From Druceiella hillmani (lineage: Eukaryota > Arthropoda > Insecta > Lepidoptera > Hepialidae): a stretch of 64,000 nt of DNA. The notes under the pieces were generated by a model. It was given only the letters and a program-made list of their open reading frames with translations. It was not told the origin of the DNA and ran no database searches. The translations under genes were made by a program, and so were the position numbers. The stretch is taken from the NCBI GenBank assembly GCA_039881145.1, contig JAYKKI010000126.1:3616501-3680500 (forward strand), in the 5' to 3' direction. Shown here one piece after another: positions 11,641 to 23,300 of this stretch (its first letter is position 1; each line of letters begins with the position of its first letter).

Positions 11641-12513
11641 TAAGTAAACCTGGTTCACATAAGAAGATATTTTTAATGCAAAACAAAGATATATTATTGG
11701 TAAAAAACCTAATTCTACATCCTCCTTTAAAAATATTACCCATAAAGATTTCAAAATTTTCTAGCCATAAAAACTGAGTCAGACATTTATCAAATTCTTA
11801 AAGTTTACTGCTAAAGACATAAATATATCAAAAGCATAAAATAATTTAATAGCTCTCAATTGACTTTAAGTTGCCGAAAACCTGGTTAACCTGTTTTCGT
11901 GTTTACGTTTTTAATCGTGATGGTCTTTTGCACATCGTCTATTGAAATGAAATCATTTTAATTCACATGGTTTAAAAGGTCGTAGAAAAATTAATGAAAT
12001 GCTTTTATTTTTTCTTTATAACTCAAATATTGTTCTAGTTGAAAGTTCAAGGAAAAAGTGTAATTGCTTTTATAATTAGAAAATATTGTGGAAGAGATTT
12101 TAATTTTCGTTTGTTATGAAAATAATTCGTAAAATCAATTAAGTACCAGAGCGAAGTCTGTAATGAATAATATATTTGATAGTTACACAACAAGGTAAGC
12201 ATGTCACCGGGCCCCCTTAGATATATTGCCAGACAAAAAATGGATATAAATGGTTTCTGACCTTGAAAGTTTATATACCAGTAATAATCATTAATATAAT
12301 TATTCTTTGTTTTTAAAAACATTTTTGTTTCATTAGGGATCATCAGAAAACTGCCTTAACAAAATCAGTAAAAATTGTAGATAATGTGATAGAATAGCGA
12401 AAAAAGAATACACAGGTAACAAGACAATTTTAGTCACCACATTTATGAAGTGAAAGGCAAATTAATTCATTCGTCTTTGTTATCTAAGAGATGTAAATTT
12501 TCTTTGAATTCAG
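11641..12513. other. AT-rich stretch, no gene seen
   Basis: Only short frames (a 98-codon minus-strand frame at 12047-12343 without recognisable similarity). Confidence 0.35.
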
Positions 12514-12652
12514 GCAGTTTCCTGGTACAAAAGGCTTCCTTATTGAGAAAAGCAACGTGACAACAGAGAAATATGGGCGACAACTTCATAAGGCATTATT
12601 TTACAGAAACATGCTTAAATGTTATCTTATTTGTCATCTTAAATGTCTGTAA
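12514..12652 (+). CDS. Possible orphan coding segment (terminal-exon-like)
   Basis: A GAATTCAG acceptor-like site precedes a frame of 45 codons ending at a TAA. It starts QFPGTKGFLIEKSNVTTEKY and contains YGRQLHKALFYRNML. Base composition is more balanced than the surroundings. It could be a terminal exon entered from a phase-2 intron, or a transposon fragment. No upstream partner exon was found and no family is recognised. Confidence 0.25.
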
Positions 12653-14700
12653 TACATTGCGTTTTCTTCCTTTCTTTTATTTGCTATAGGTAATAAAAAT
12701 ACAACCTACAAATTACAGAACTGCGATCGAAAAGTGGTAAGAGTTTTGATTATATAATTATTATAATTAATGCTAGTTTATACAGACAGTGATATTGCAC
12801 CATCCAAAAAGTACGGATTTTCAACGAATAGCCTTGTAGTATATTCTTATTTTTGAAATATAATCGATAAAGAACCCGTTTAAATTTAAAAATAGCACAC
12901 TTGTACTAAAAATCTAGGGATCTTTTATTCCATCCATCTTTCATTAGCATAGGTCAGGATCAGGTAATATGAAATCAGCCGATCCCTGTGCCGAAATTCT
13001 TGAAAAATGTTAAACCGTCAAAACTTAATATTGTGTTACTTTCGATATTGTAGTAACAGTTCCACTATAGAGGAGAATAGTTTAAAAGATCAACTTTAAG
13101 GCACTGAATATGGCGAAAAATAAAATTTTTTGACAACAGTTTTTTCAATATGAAGTTACGATTTAATCCATTTTTGGACTCTTACTTTCTCTTATGAACT
13201 CTTACTTTCAAAATTCTACACCTTCAATCTTTTCAAACGTTCAGGCTTGATGAAGCCAATCTGCGCTAGTTTAGTCATATCTCTCAGATGTCTTCTAACA
13301 TTTTATCTAGCCTCGCCGTCGAAACCAGGTCGAAGGCAAAAGACTTTGGTGTCAAAGAAGAATGACATGAATAGCGATCGTTTATCAAATACTGAGAGAG
13401 AAAGAAAGGGTCTGAAATAGGGCAGATAGCTACATGTGGCACCAGCTCAGTAGGGGTAGAAAAGTTACAGATTAAGAACAAGAACTCAATAATAGGTCTG
13501 TGATGGTATTCTAGTACGAATTTGGGAGTATGATAACAGTATACAACGTAACTGTTTTATTATCGTCAAAAAATTTATAAAAACCCTCGGTGATTAATTT
13601 AACTAAATAATTTGTTATATGTAATAAATGTCATCTCTACATTGTAAAAAATGTAACCTTCTGGTTTTTGTAAAATACGAGTCATTAGTAAAAATAAGCT
13701 ATAAAATATAACTAGAATATAGGATGGCGAACTATGTTAAGATAAACTAATAAAATAATAAAGTAATGCGGAAATTAATTTTAGTATTTTATTTCATGTT
13801 ATACATTTTTCCTTATACGAGTGTATGCGAAACTAATATGTATTTATTAATATTTAAATTGATGCCATCATTGCATGTGTCCTACAAAAAGGCTCTCAAT
13901 CACTGTTCAAAGTTTTTCATTAAACCATTTTAGTTTTTTTTAAATTTTTCTTGAAATATTCAGTTTTAATACCACTGTTTTCTATGGGATTGGTTTTATT
14001 TATAATTAATTATCTTAAGAAAGTTATTTAGGCACTACTCAAAAAAAATAAGGGAACACTTAAACATTTTAAAGATTTTAGGGATTTTTCAAAATGCTTA
14101 ATTCCGTTAAAATGGCCGTAAAAATAAAAAAAGACATTTTTAGATTAAACCTACTTTCCGAAAGTATTAGCATGTTTTTCTATCTTTTACATTTCAAAAT
14201 ACATCAAACAAAATTCAGCAAGAAAAAGAACATTAGGAGAATAAAAGTGCTCCACGGGCTGAAATAATTATTTTCTTTATTATTTTTTAATTTTCTAAAT
14301 TGACATTCATTTAAAATTATGTGATTAATTTTGGCACGAAAAATAACAACACGGTACCTTATCCAACATTGCCCCGACGTACATCCGTCATCTTATTTAC
14401 TCACCTATTTGCTTCACTACCTGTATGGCACATTTCTGCTCCGCTTCATTCCCATCTGTAAACTTTTTCGCTTTTTTTCACAATAAAATATAAATAAACA
14501 AAATGAAATGTATAATAACCCCTTTCTTTGAATTAGTGAACCGAGTTAGAAATAGATTTAAAAAATTGTGCTGATGCAGCAAGATCTTCACACTCAAAAT
14601 TCCAATAAGTATTACGAAATACCAGTAGGAATCAAAGCAAATAAATATATAAAAACATTGTATACCCCAATATATGCTTTATAATTATTTCTAATGTAAT
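12653..14700. other. AT-rich stretch, no gene seen
   Basis: There is a slightly GC-richer patch at 13300-13490 with an open minus-strand frame but no recognisable product. The rest is AT-rich with dense stops. Confidence 0.35.
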
Positions 14701-14702
14701 AT

Positions 14703-15060
14703 AACAACCTGGAACTAAAGATATCACCACCATCAGTTCTTAGCCAAACTAGGAACCGTTATAGTTTTGCCATGTCTGGCTGTAGGTCACAGCAGTTTTA
14801 CTCGTTGACTATTAGTGGTATAAAGCTGATATATATTTCTATACATATTAGTGATAGAAAGCTATATATTTATATCGCCTACAAAGTTATTAAACAAAAT
14901 TTAAAAATAAATTCCAGAGTACCTTCCTTACGTGTAAAGTGGAGAGGAGGGGGATTTTTTTATCATACTCTTTTTCATACGGTATTTTTGAATAGGTCTA
15001 TCAAAAATATCCGGATATGTCACAAACACTTTTTGGGCACAGATCCGTTTACGAATCCTT
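14703..15060 (+). repeat. Dispersed repeat related to 40365-40560
   Basis: Shared ordered blocks with the sequence after the LINE at 40.3 kb: GTCACAGCAGTTTTACTCG (versus GTCACAGCCGTTTTACTCG), GACTATTAG...TATAAAG, and AATAGGTCTATCAAA (versus AATAGGTCTTTCAAA). Noncoding; may be a shared retroelement 3' region. Confidence 0.55.
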
Positions 15061-15418
15061 AAACTATAAAGTTGTCACTTTTATTAGAATTATATGTATA
15101 TAGCCGCTATTTTGAATACTTGAAAAACATTCACAATAGTAGTATTTATAACGAAATTAAAAGGAAAATTATCACAGCTAACTAGACGCTGATAGTTCAG
15201 AAGTAATAGTCGACCTAAACTCTGATAGTTCATAAATAATACGCCTACGCCCTAAGCCCATATGCACCACACGCGGTCAAGACTGTCAGTCGGGCTTACT
15301 GACAATTAAAAACGTATTTCTGTTACTCTTTAACTGTCAATCGAGTTAGAACGAGAGTCTACTTTACCGACCGTACTCTATTGCACGGTCCAGTTCCTGA
15401 AGTATCAAAATACGTTTT
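15061..15418. other. Unassigned stretch
   Basis: It contains two GATAGTTCA...AATA repeats and a GC-richer patch at 15230-15400. Function unknown. Confidence 0.3.
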
Positions 15419-15970
15419 TAGGATATAAAATGATGGTATAAATGATCGTAGTGCGAGATCTACTTGTCAGATTTTTATTCACATAAATATATAGGATATA
15501 AAATGATCGTGACGCGAGATATACTTGTCAGATTTTTATTCATATAAATATATAGGATATAAAATGATGGTATAAAATTATCGTAGTACGAGATCTACTT
15601 GTCACATTTTTATTCATATAAATATATAGAATATAAAATTATGGTATAAAATGATCGTAGCGCGAGATATACTTGTCATATTTTTATTCATATAAATATA
15701 TATATTTATATATGTGATATAAAATGATCGTAATGCGAGATCTACTTTCCAGATTTTTATTCATATAAATATATAGGATAGAATATAAAATTATGGTATA
15801 AAATGATCGTAGCGCGAGATATACTTGTCATATTTTTATTCATATAAATATATATATGATATAAAATGATCGTAATGCGAGATCTACTTGCCAGATTTTT
15901 ATTCATATAAATATATAGGGTATAAAATGATAGTAGTACGAGATCTACTTGCCAGATTTTTATTCATAAT
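15419..15970. repeat. Minisatellite of about 62-75 bp, about 8 copies
   Basis: Each unit carries GATATAAAATGATCGTA, then GCGAGATCTACTTGTCAGA, then TTTTTATTCATATAAATATA. Length varies because some units carry an extra GATGGTATAAA segment or extra TA units. Confidence 0.85.
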
Positions 15971-16599
15971 TTGGTATGTGACAATGTTGATATAATTACA
16001 TAACGAAAATATATAAAAGGATGGGGATTGTTATCTTACTATTTTTACTTTGGTTCCGTTACTATATTGATAAATGATTTATAAATTTTTAAACCTACAT
16101 TTTAACATTTTTCAAGTAATTTATATTACAATTGTATAATGCATGTTGTACGGAAATAGAGACACCTATATCTCTTTTGGCATCACATGTAAATTCTATT
16201 GTATTAACAAAATACAAAAAAGGCCATATTTCAAAACCGTCGTGGTCTGTAATATTATTGCTATTTAGAAAGGTGTGTCGTTTTGTCTAATATGTTCTCA
16301 GACAAAAAACTGGACTATCGTAAAAACTAACCAGCGTAACTTTGAGTATGTATACGACTGATGTTAAATAAATTCTGTAGTCTAACGATGTGACATCGAA
16401 ATTATAAATTTATTTACCATTTTCTATTGTATTGGGATATGTTACAGGTTTAAACTAAAATTACATATACCCCCAAAGGTTGAGGTTGTTTTTCGGTAAA
16501 AACAGATGTTTTCTGGTTGAAATAAGTTACAAAACGCATGTCTAAATACATAAATTTATAAAATCAGGTAAATAAATTATTATAATAAGCTTTGATTTC

Positions 16600-16944
16600 C
16601 ATGTAACTCGGTCAGGACATAAAAACTACCGTATTACATTATTTCAGAAACTACATGAAAAGGACTGCAATATCTCCCTCTATTATCAAGTCGCACCAAG
16701 TTTAATGACATCAAAAATTATTTCGATATGGTTATACAGGCAACATTAAATAATCATCATAATCTTCCGTTTTGTAAACGCATTTCGATTCCTTATCGAA
16801 TAATAACATAAAATGTTATGTACATGTCAGTCATTATTATTTATCAGGGCCTAGTTATCGGGTCTAATTTAAAAACATTTTTCTTTCGATAAACAAAATA
16901 TTGTTTCGGCTTCATTATTTTTATTTTGCAATGAGTTAAACAAA
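16600..16944 (+). promoter_or_regulatory. Upstream region of gene 1, conserved with gene 2
   Basis: It aligns with 32940-33284 upstream of gene 2: ACATTAAATAATCATCATAA (versus ACATTAAATAGTCATCATAA), AACAAAATATT, and the immediate leader AATGAGTTAAACAAA before the ATG (versus AATGAGTCAAACAAA). The shared tract marks the duplicated promoter and 5' leader. No TATA box was assigned. Confidence 0.5.
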
Positions 16945-17007
16945 ATGAAATTTCTTTATGTTATATATTTGTTAGCGGTTCATTCCTCAGTAGCAGTTGA
17001 AGAGTTT
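16945..17007 (+). CDS. Gene 1 exon 1 (signal peptide)
   Basis: 21 codons starting at the ATG after AATGAGTTAAACAAA and ending EEF just before the GTGAGT donor. 18 of 21 residues form a typical signal sequence. Confidence 0.82.
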
Positions 17008-20000
17008 GTGAGTAATTACATTGATGTTAATTTTAATTAAATTATTATTTAACACAACGATCGGTTTTCTTTTCAAGTTGTTGATATTGAATATATTTGG
17101 CGTTAATTTTGTAGAAATTCATTATTCACAATTAAATGAAACTACGTGGTGTAGTATTATTACAACATCTTCAGGTGGGATATTAGCAAAGATTTTTTTG
17201 CTAATATCCCACCTGATGAGATACTTTGCTAATATCCCACCTGAAGATGTTGTAATACAACGAAACCTAGGTCGTGGTAAAGAAATTAAAGAAAGTAGAA
17301 ATAATACTACATCACGTAGTTTCATTTAGTTGTGTTTTAAAGTTGTGCCAGGAACTGTACTTCAGTCATGTTAGATTAGTCTTCAAGGTTTGTTATTATT
17401 ATAATATGTTGTTTTAAGATCAAGTGATCATACTACAAACCTTAACAAATTCGTCATGCCCTTCCATCCATCACGAAATAACATTTTTTTTCAATTTTAG
17501 ACCAATCCACAAGAAATCTTGTAGATACTCCAGATGGTGATCTCGTTTATTTTCCGTGAATATTAAAAAAATAAAAGCTTAATGTATTTAACCATAAATA
17601 TATTTAGGAAAGAAACATGATGTTACTGGATCAATTTTTTAAATTGGTTTTCCGTTTGCTATTTATCATCTTGAAGCCCGTTTGTGAAATGTTCAGCTCA
17701 GAAGCGTCTTTTATTGCGCCCCTCTAATTGCTGATAGGTCTTCTAAAATGATATTCAGATTCAATTTGGAAGCGACTTTCCCTCACCTCTAAGTTGTGAT
17801 AGGTTCTTTGAAATCAAATTTAGGAAATTTCTTTTTATTCTTTCTTAAGCCCCGTTTGGGAAATATTAAGCTTGCAAGCGTCTTTCAATGTGCCTCTCTA
17901 CCCGTCTAATTTTTGCAAAAATTCTAGATAATTGAGTTGTTTCAGTTAATTTGCGTAAACAATTTCAGGCAACTATAGAACCCTACTTTGTTCGTTTTCC
18001 GACATGCGTTTGGTCGGCTTTTACATTCTTGTTTGTCGTTGTCGATGTGCAAGGTCTGCCCACGTAATTTATCAACCGGTGGACTAAATGTGGAAATTTA
18101 ATTTAAAGTAACACGTTCGTGTCAAATAATTAAATACATTAATAAGTTTTATTTATAGAATAAGAACTAAACACATTCTCACGTTTTCCGATTTGGACTT
18201 GACCGATTTGGTTTAGAATTGTGTCCATACAAAAATCCCTTCGAAACGATTTTATCTGTTCGGCCCATACCTCTGAAACTATTGGCGTATTGTAAATTAT
18301 TTTCAGACTTAATTTTAGGTAATGTAAAAAAGACGGTTTTTACAATATTACGTTTATCAGGAAGTTTAAGATATAAAAAATCACAATTTTCGGCACAGAA
18401 AAGAAGCTAATCTCTTCAAATTGCCCATCTCAAGATGTTGTCATACAACAAACCTAGGTTGTGGTTTATAATTAAAGTAAGGTAGTTATACGTAATTTAA
18501 TTTTGTTGTGAATTAAAATTAAATGACAAAATACTCTAATAAAATTTAATAAAATGTTTAATTATTCAAAATTCTATGCATATCAAACATCCGTCTGTTT
18601 GACTGTTTGCTTATAACTTGCATTCTTCATTATAAATTTTGAAGGGGTTTTCACTATCACAGTACGAGTATGTTACGTGTAAAACATTAGTATAGATATT
18701 CAAGTTACAGAGTTACGTTAATAATAACCGGTTGATAAATTACGTGGATAGATAATAAACGCTGTAGAGGCAACCATGTCAGCGACACGATCACAGAAAT
18801 TGTGAAATAACTATTTTTACGCGAGAGGCGCTGCGGATAAAAGCTAGATTAATGTAAGATTACAAAGAGAAATATATTACTTGTTTGCGCAGTAGAGTAT
18901 AAGTACTGCAAATAGTTTAACAGTTCAAAAATATACTTCTTCCTAACTGACACAATTTATATTGGTTTTTAAATATGTTTATGTATAGTTGCGCTGTAGA
19001 GTATAAGTACTGGAAATAGTTTATCAGTTCAAAAATATACTTCTTCCTAAATGACACAATTTATATTGGTTTTTAAATATGTTTATGTATATTCTACTGT
19101 AATTTTATATCTTTTACTGTAAACTTAGAAGAGTTAAACCAAAATGACATTAAACCATAATTATTTCACTTTATTATCTTAATTGCCATAAAAGTATCGT
19201 AAAAGTTCAACTTTTACGATACTTTAACTGTATCGTAAAAGCTGAACTTTTTTAAAGCGCTCATTAAACTTTTCCTATTCGTTTCGTTGCCGATTTCTTA
19301 TAGAAAGTCACCCGCTGAATACAACCAAGATCAATTTTCTTGTAAACATTCAAAAAAATAATTTAAATTTAAAGAAAAATATATATAAATTAACGTCTGT
19401 CAACTTTTTTCGGTTACTGAAAAATTTAGTCAGAAAAATCATCGTGTTTTGAAACTATACGACACATATATGTCATTTCCATTATTTTCTTCACATATCT
19501 CACATCAGTAAAATGAAAATTTTTGATATGGGTGTACCCATGATATAGTATATATTTGTCTTATTTTGTAAACAATAATTACATAACATTAACGAAATTC
19601 CTGGCTCGGAGGAAACACAAACCCGCGGCCATGTACTTACTACGGTTATAACCGGAACTTATTCCAAAGTGTATTCATTCAAACGTTTATATTTTTAGTA
19701 AAAACGTATCATAATATCTCCAACCCTGATTTTAAAATACTTTTGCGATAACTTATATTTTACAATAAGCGTAGGTTGTCGTTTTTAATAATATATTCTT
19801 AACCAATAACAGGGCGATTTCGAGGTATTAATACATGAAATAACCGAATGCAAGATTAAAAGCTGGAGTCCCGTAGCTACCACCAGCAAAATTGTAACAT
19901 ACAGCAATGGAACTCAGGAATTAGTGATGACAGTCAATGCGACTTCAACAACTGGACCTGTAGGGGTTTGTATAAAAAAATTACAGACATTGCATAACTT

Positions 20001-20275
20001 TACATCAATAAAAAAATCGTCATTATTTTAATAAATAACTATAATATATATCATATTTGAGAGATAATTTCTTTATCACACCATAATATATGGATATAAA
20101 CTTCAATCGATTTAAAGCAGATTTTCCTCTCTCCTGTATGATATGTAGGCACACAAGCACTCGCACGCGCGCGCACGCATTCGCACGCATCTGCACGTAC
20201 GCGCACACACGTACACACGCACGCACGTACACACGCACACACACACACGCATACACACGCACACACACACACACG

Positions 20276-20307
<32 letters not shown>

Positions 20308-23300
20308 CGCACAGACACAAAATACATTATATTTGAAATCACAAACCAGTTAAAACTATTCATGTGACTGAACTACTGAAGTTTGTCAATTAATTGTCGG
20401 TGTCCGATTAAGAAACACCATCTAGTATATGAGGATTCATTTAACGACGAACGGTCAAATCCGTATAATATATATTAGGGTAAGATGTATATGTCATTTT
20501 CAGATCTACCAAATATCTCCTGCATAAAATTCTGTCAATCTGTTGCTTTGTTGTAACGTGAAAGAAAAACACACAAATACACTTTTGCATATTTGATATC
20601 GGTTAGGACTAATAAGGATTTGTATTAATAAAAATATTTATTTACTTTTGTCTTGTACTTGTATTTTTTTACGTTTTTTTTTTACTATTGTCCATACATA
20701 TAATTTGAAAGAATAATTTTTCCACATTCTGCCAAAGCCAACTTTTCCAAAATAATAATGCATTTATACAAATCTGGTTTCCCCTTGGAAACAATTTTGT
20801 GTTACCATTTACTACAAGAGAAAATTCATAAAAGTTTTCACATTTTTAAAAATTATTAGATCTCTCACAATTTGAAAGTTGTGAAATTTGAAATTTGTGA
20901 CATCTCCGCTGTGTATCACAAATTTTGAACTGACAATATTTTTCCCAATTATTTTTCAAATAATTAATGATTAATGACTATTTTAAATTATTTTCAGTGT
21001 GTAATCAGTGCATACTCACGTAAGGGAGATAAGCTAAAACCGATAATGCACTACAAACTTTTAAATTTATGTGAACACTTTATAACCAGACAATTCGCTG
21101 CAACAGCTCCGTACTTCACCAGGGATTGTTACGTGAAGAAGGTAATTCTTTTGTTATTGTATTAAACTAAAAATAAATTAAATGATAAAAAGCGAGTATG
21201 TTTGAAGGTAATGAGAATTGCAGGCAATTTTTTTACGATTTCATAAGGCTTCTTTATATGTGGAATGCGCGGTTATAGAAAATTTATTACATTTTTTATT
21301 CATTTCCACGGAAAAAATATAATTAAGGTAACTCTCATGGAAAACTGAAGTAAAATGCGCGCGTTAGCACAAGGACAGCCACGGAGAAATTGTGGACGCT
21401 TCAAAAATTAATGCTTTATGAGCCCAACACAGGTTTGTGTTCTGCGAAAAAGTATGTGTAGCGCAACTCTGGTGTTTTTGAAAGTTAAACCATTTTAAAC
21501 AATCAGAAAAAAATTAATATCAAATATAACGTTTGAAAAATTCACATCATGTAGGATACAATACTTTGTAATTCAACCAATGTTTTGCAAGAAAAGATAA
21601 AATTGAAAGAAGATATACAGACGCAGTGTACAACTTGACATACTGCCCCACTCCTGGTCTTGACAGGACATTGCCACTAAAGTTTTGTTAGGTTTCATAA
21701 ACATCAGTCCTGCGAGTTTCTGATTTACACTACGCAGCAGCAATATGTCAGAATAGTAAAATCATTCTAAAGTTTGACTCTACGATTTTTACATATTAAC
21801 CCTCGTATAACATAAAATATATTCATAAAAAAATATACGTACGTATGATAAGCGTTCGTTTCGTATAAAACTTAAATTAGTCGAATGATATTGTTTATTT
21901 CTTGTCTGCTTAGAATTAGTTTTAGATTTTAAAATGTAAATGTTTTTCAAGGAATATGGACGTCACGCTTAAAACAGTCGTATAACGCGCAATTGTATTT
22001 GCCTATCAACGTTTCCCTAACGACATTTTTTATTGACCGCGTTGAAAAATAATATAGAACAGGTAGGTAAACATGGTACTAGAATAGTAAATACCACCTC
22101 TGCTTATAACCGAAGTAGCTATGTGTACGTTATTAGTGCTTTTACGAAAATAATTTATCCGTTTTATTAAAAATAAAAGTAAAAAAATTTAATTAAATGC
22201 TGTCATATGTTATTAATATTAAGGTGTTACTTTTATGTTCGTGGTATACTTGTGGATGTATTTAGAAGAAAAAAAACGTCGATTAACATTAAGTAATATT
22301 ACCAAAGATTATATTCAATCGTCACGTTTAATTTTTAATAATTCGAATTGTTCTGCGGCAGGTAAAAATACCACAAGCATTTTTTTTTATTTGATACTTG
22401 TCCGTCCTAGCACGAAAAGGGATAGAATAGAATAGACAGCTTAGAAGATAAAATTATAGGGAAGACATGAAAAATCAGGATAGGAATTACTTTTCCAGAC
22501 TGCTTATTAAAATGTAAATCGAAATTATTCAATCGATCGAAATTCATAATTTTAAAATAACAATTATAATCTTTGTTCTACCGTTTACTTTTTTCCATAA
22601 ATAAAAAAACCGTAGGAATTTTTTTTTTATTTACTTAATATTTCGATGTAATCATATTATAATAAATTAAGAACTAACAATTGTGAAAGACCACAAAACA
22701 TTGCTTGCCAAAAAATTGTTTGGTGATCTATAAACAAATGAAAAATATGGACAAATATAAGTAACGAAAAATAATAACATAGAAGACAAAGCAAGAGTAA
22801 CAAGGAATCAAAGTAGTAATAAATTTTTTAAAGGAGTTTTGAAAACATCAGTTGAAAATGCTTTTCGAATGTCATAATTAAGTTTATTTCAGTCAAATAT
22901 GAGCAGCTTTAATTCAGAATAAACTAAAATGAGCCAGAGGGATTTATTAAATTTATATGTGTTCATAATTAGAATATCATTTGACAAAGTGGAAATATTT
23001 CATTGTATGTTTAGAATAAATATAATCTACATTTTACTAATAAAAATACTTATCTAATATAATCAATTAATATAATCTACATTTTACTAATAAAAATACT
23101 TTTCTAATATAATCTACATTTTACTACAATAATCTACATTTTACATTTTTTAAAAATACTTATCTAATATAATCAATTAATATAATCTACATTTTACTAA
23201 TAAAAATACTTATCTAATATAATCAATTAATATAATCTACATTTTACTAATAAAAATACTTATCTAATATAATCAATTAATATAATCTACATTTTACTAA

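Noticed and set aside
17021..17329. Open frames of similar sequence on both strands, recurring at 48668-48946
   Set aside because: They arise from the palindromic foldback element, whose arms read alike on both strands.
20023..20363. Long open frames on both strands (Cys-Val or Thr-His rich)
   Set aside because: They are translations of the CA/CG microsatellite.
21370..21420. Possible phase-0 terminal exon ([17 protein letters not shown]) in intron 3 of gene 1
   Set aside because: The acceptor lacks a polypyrimidine tract and the frame is short; too weak to list.
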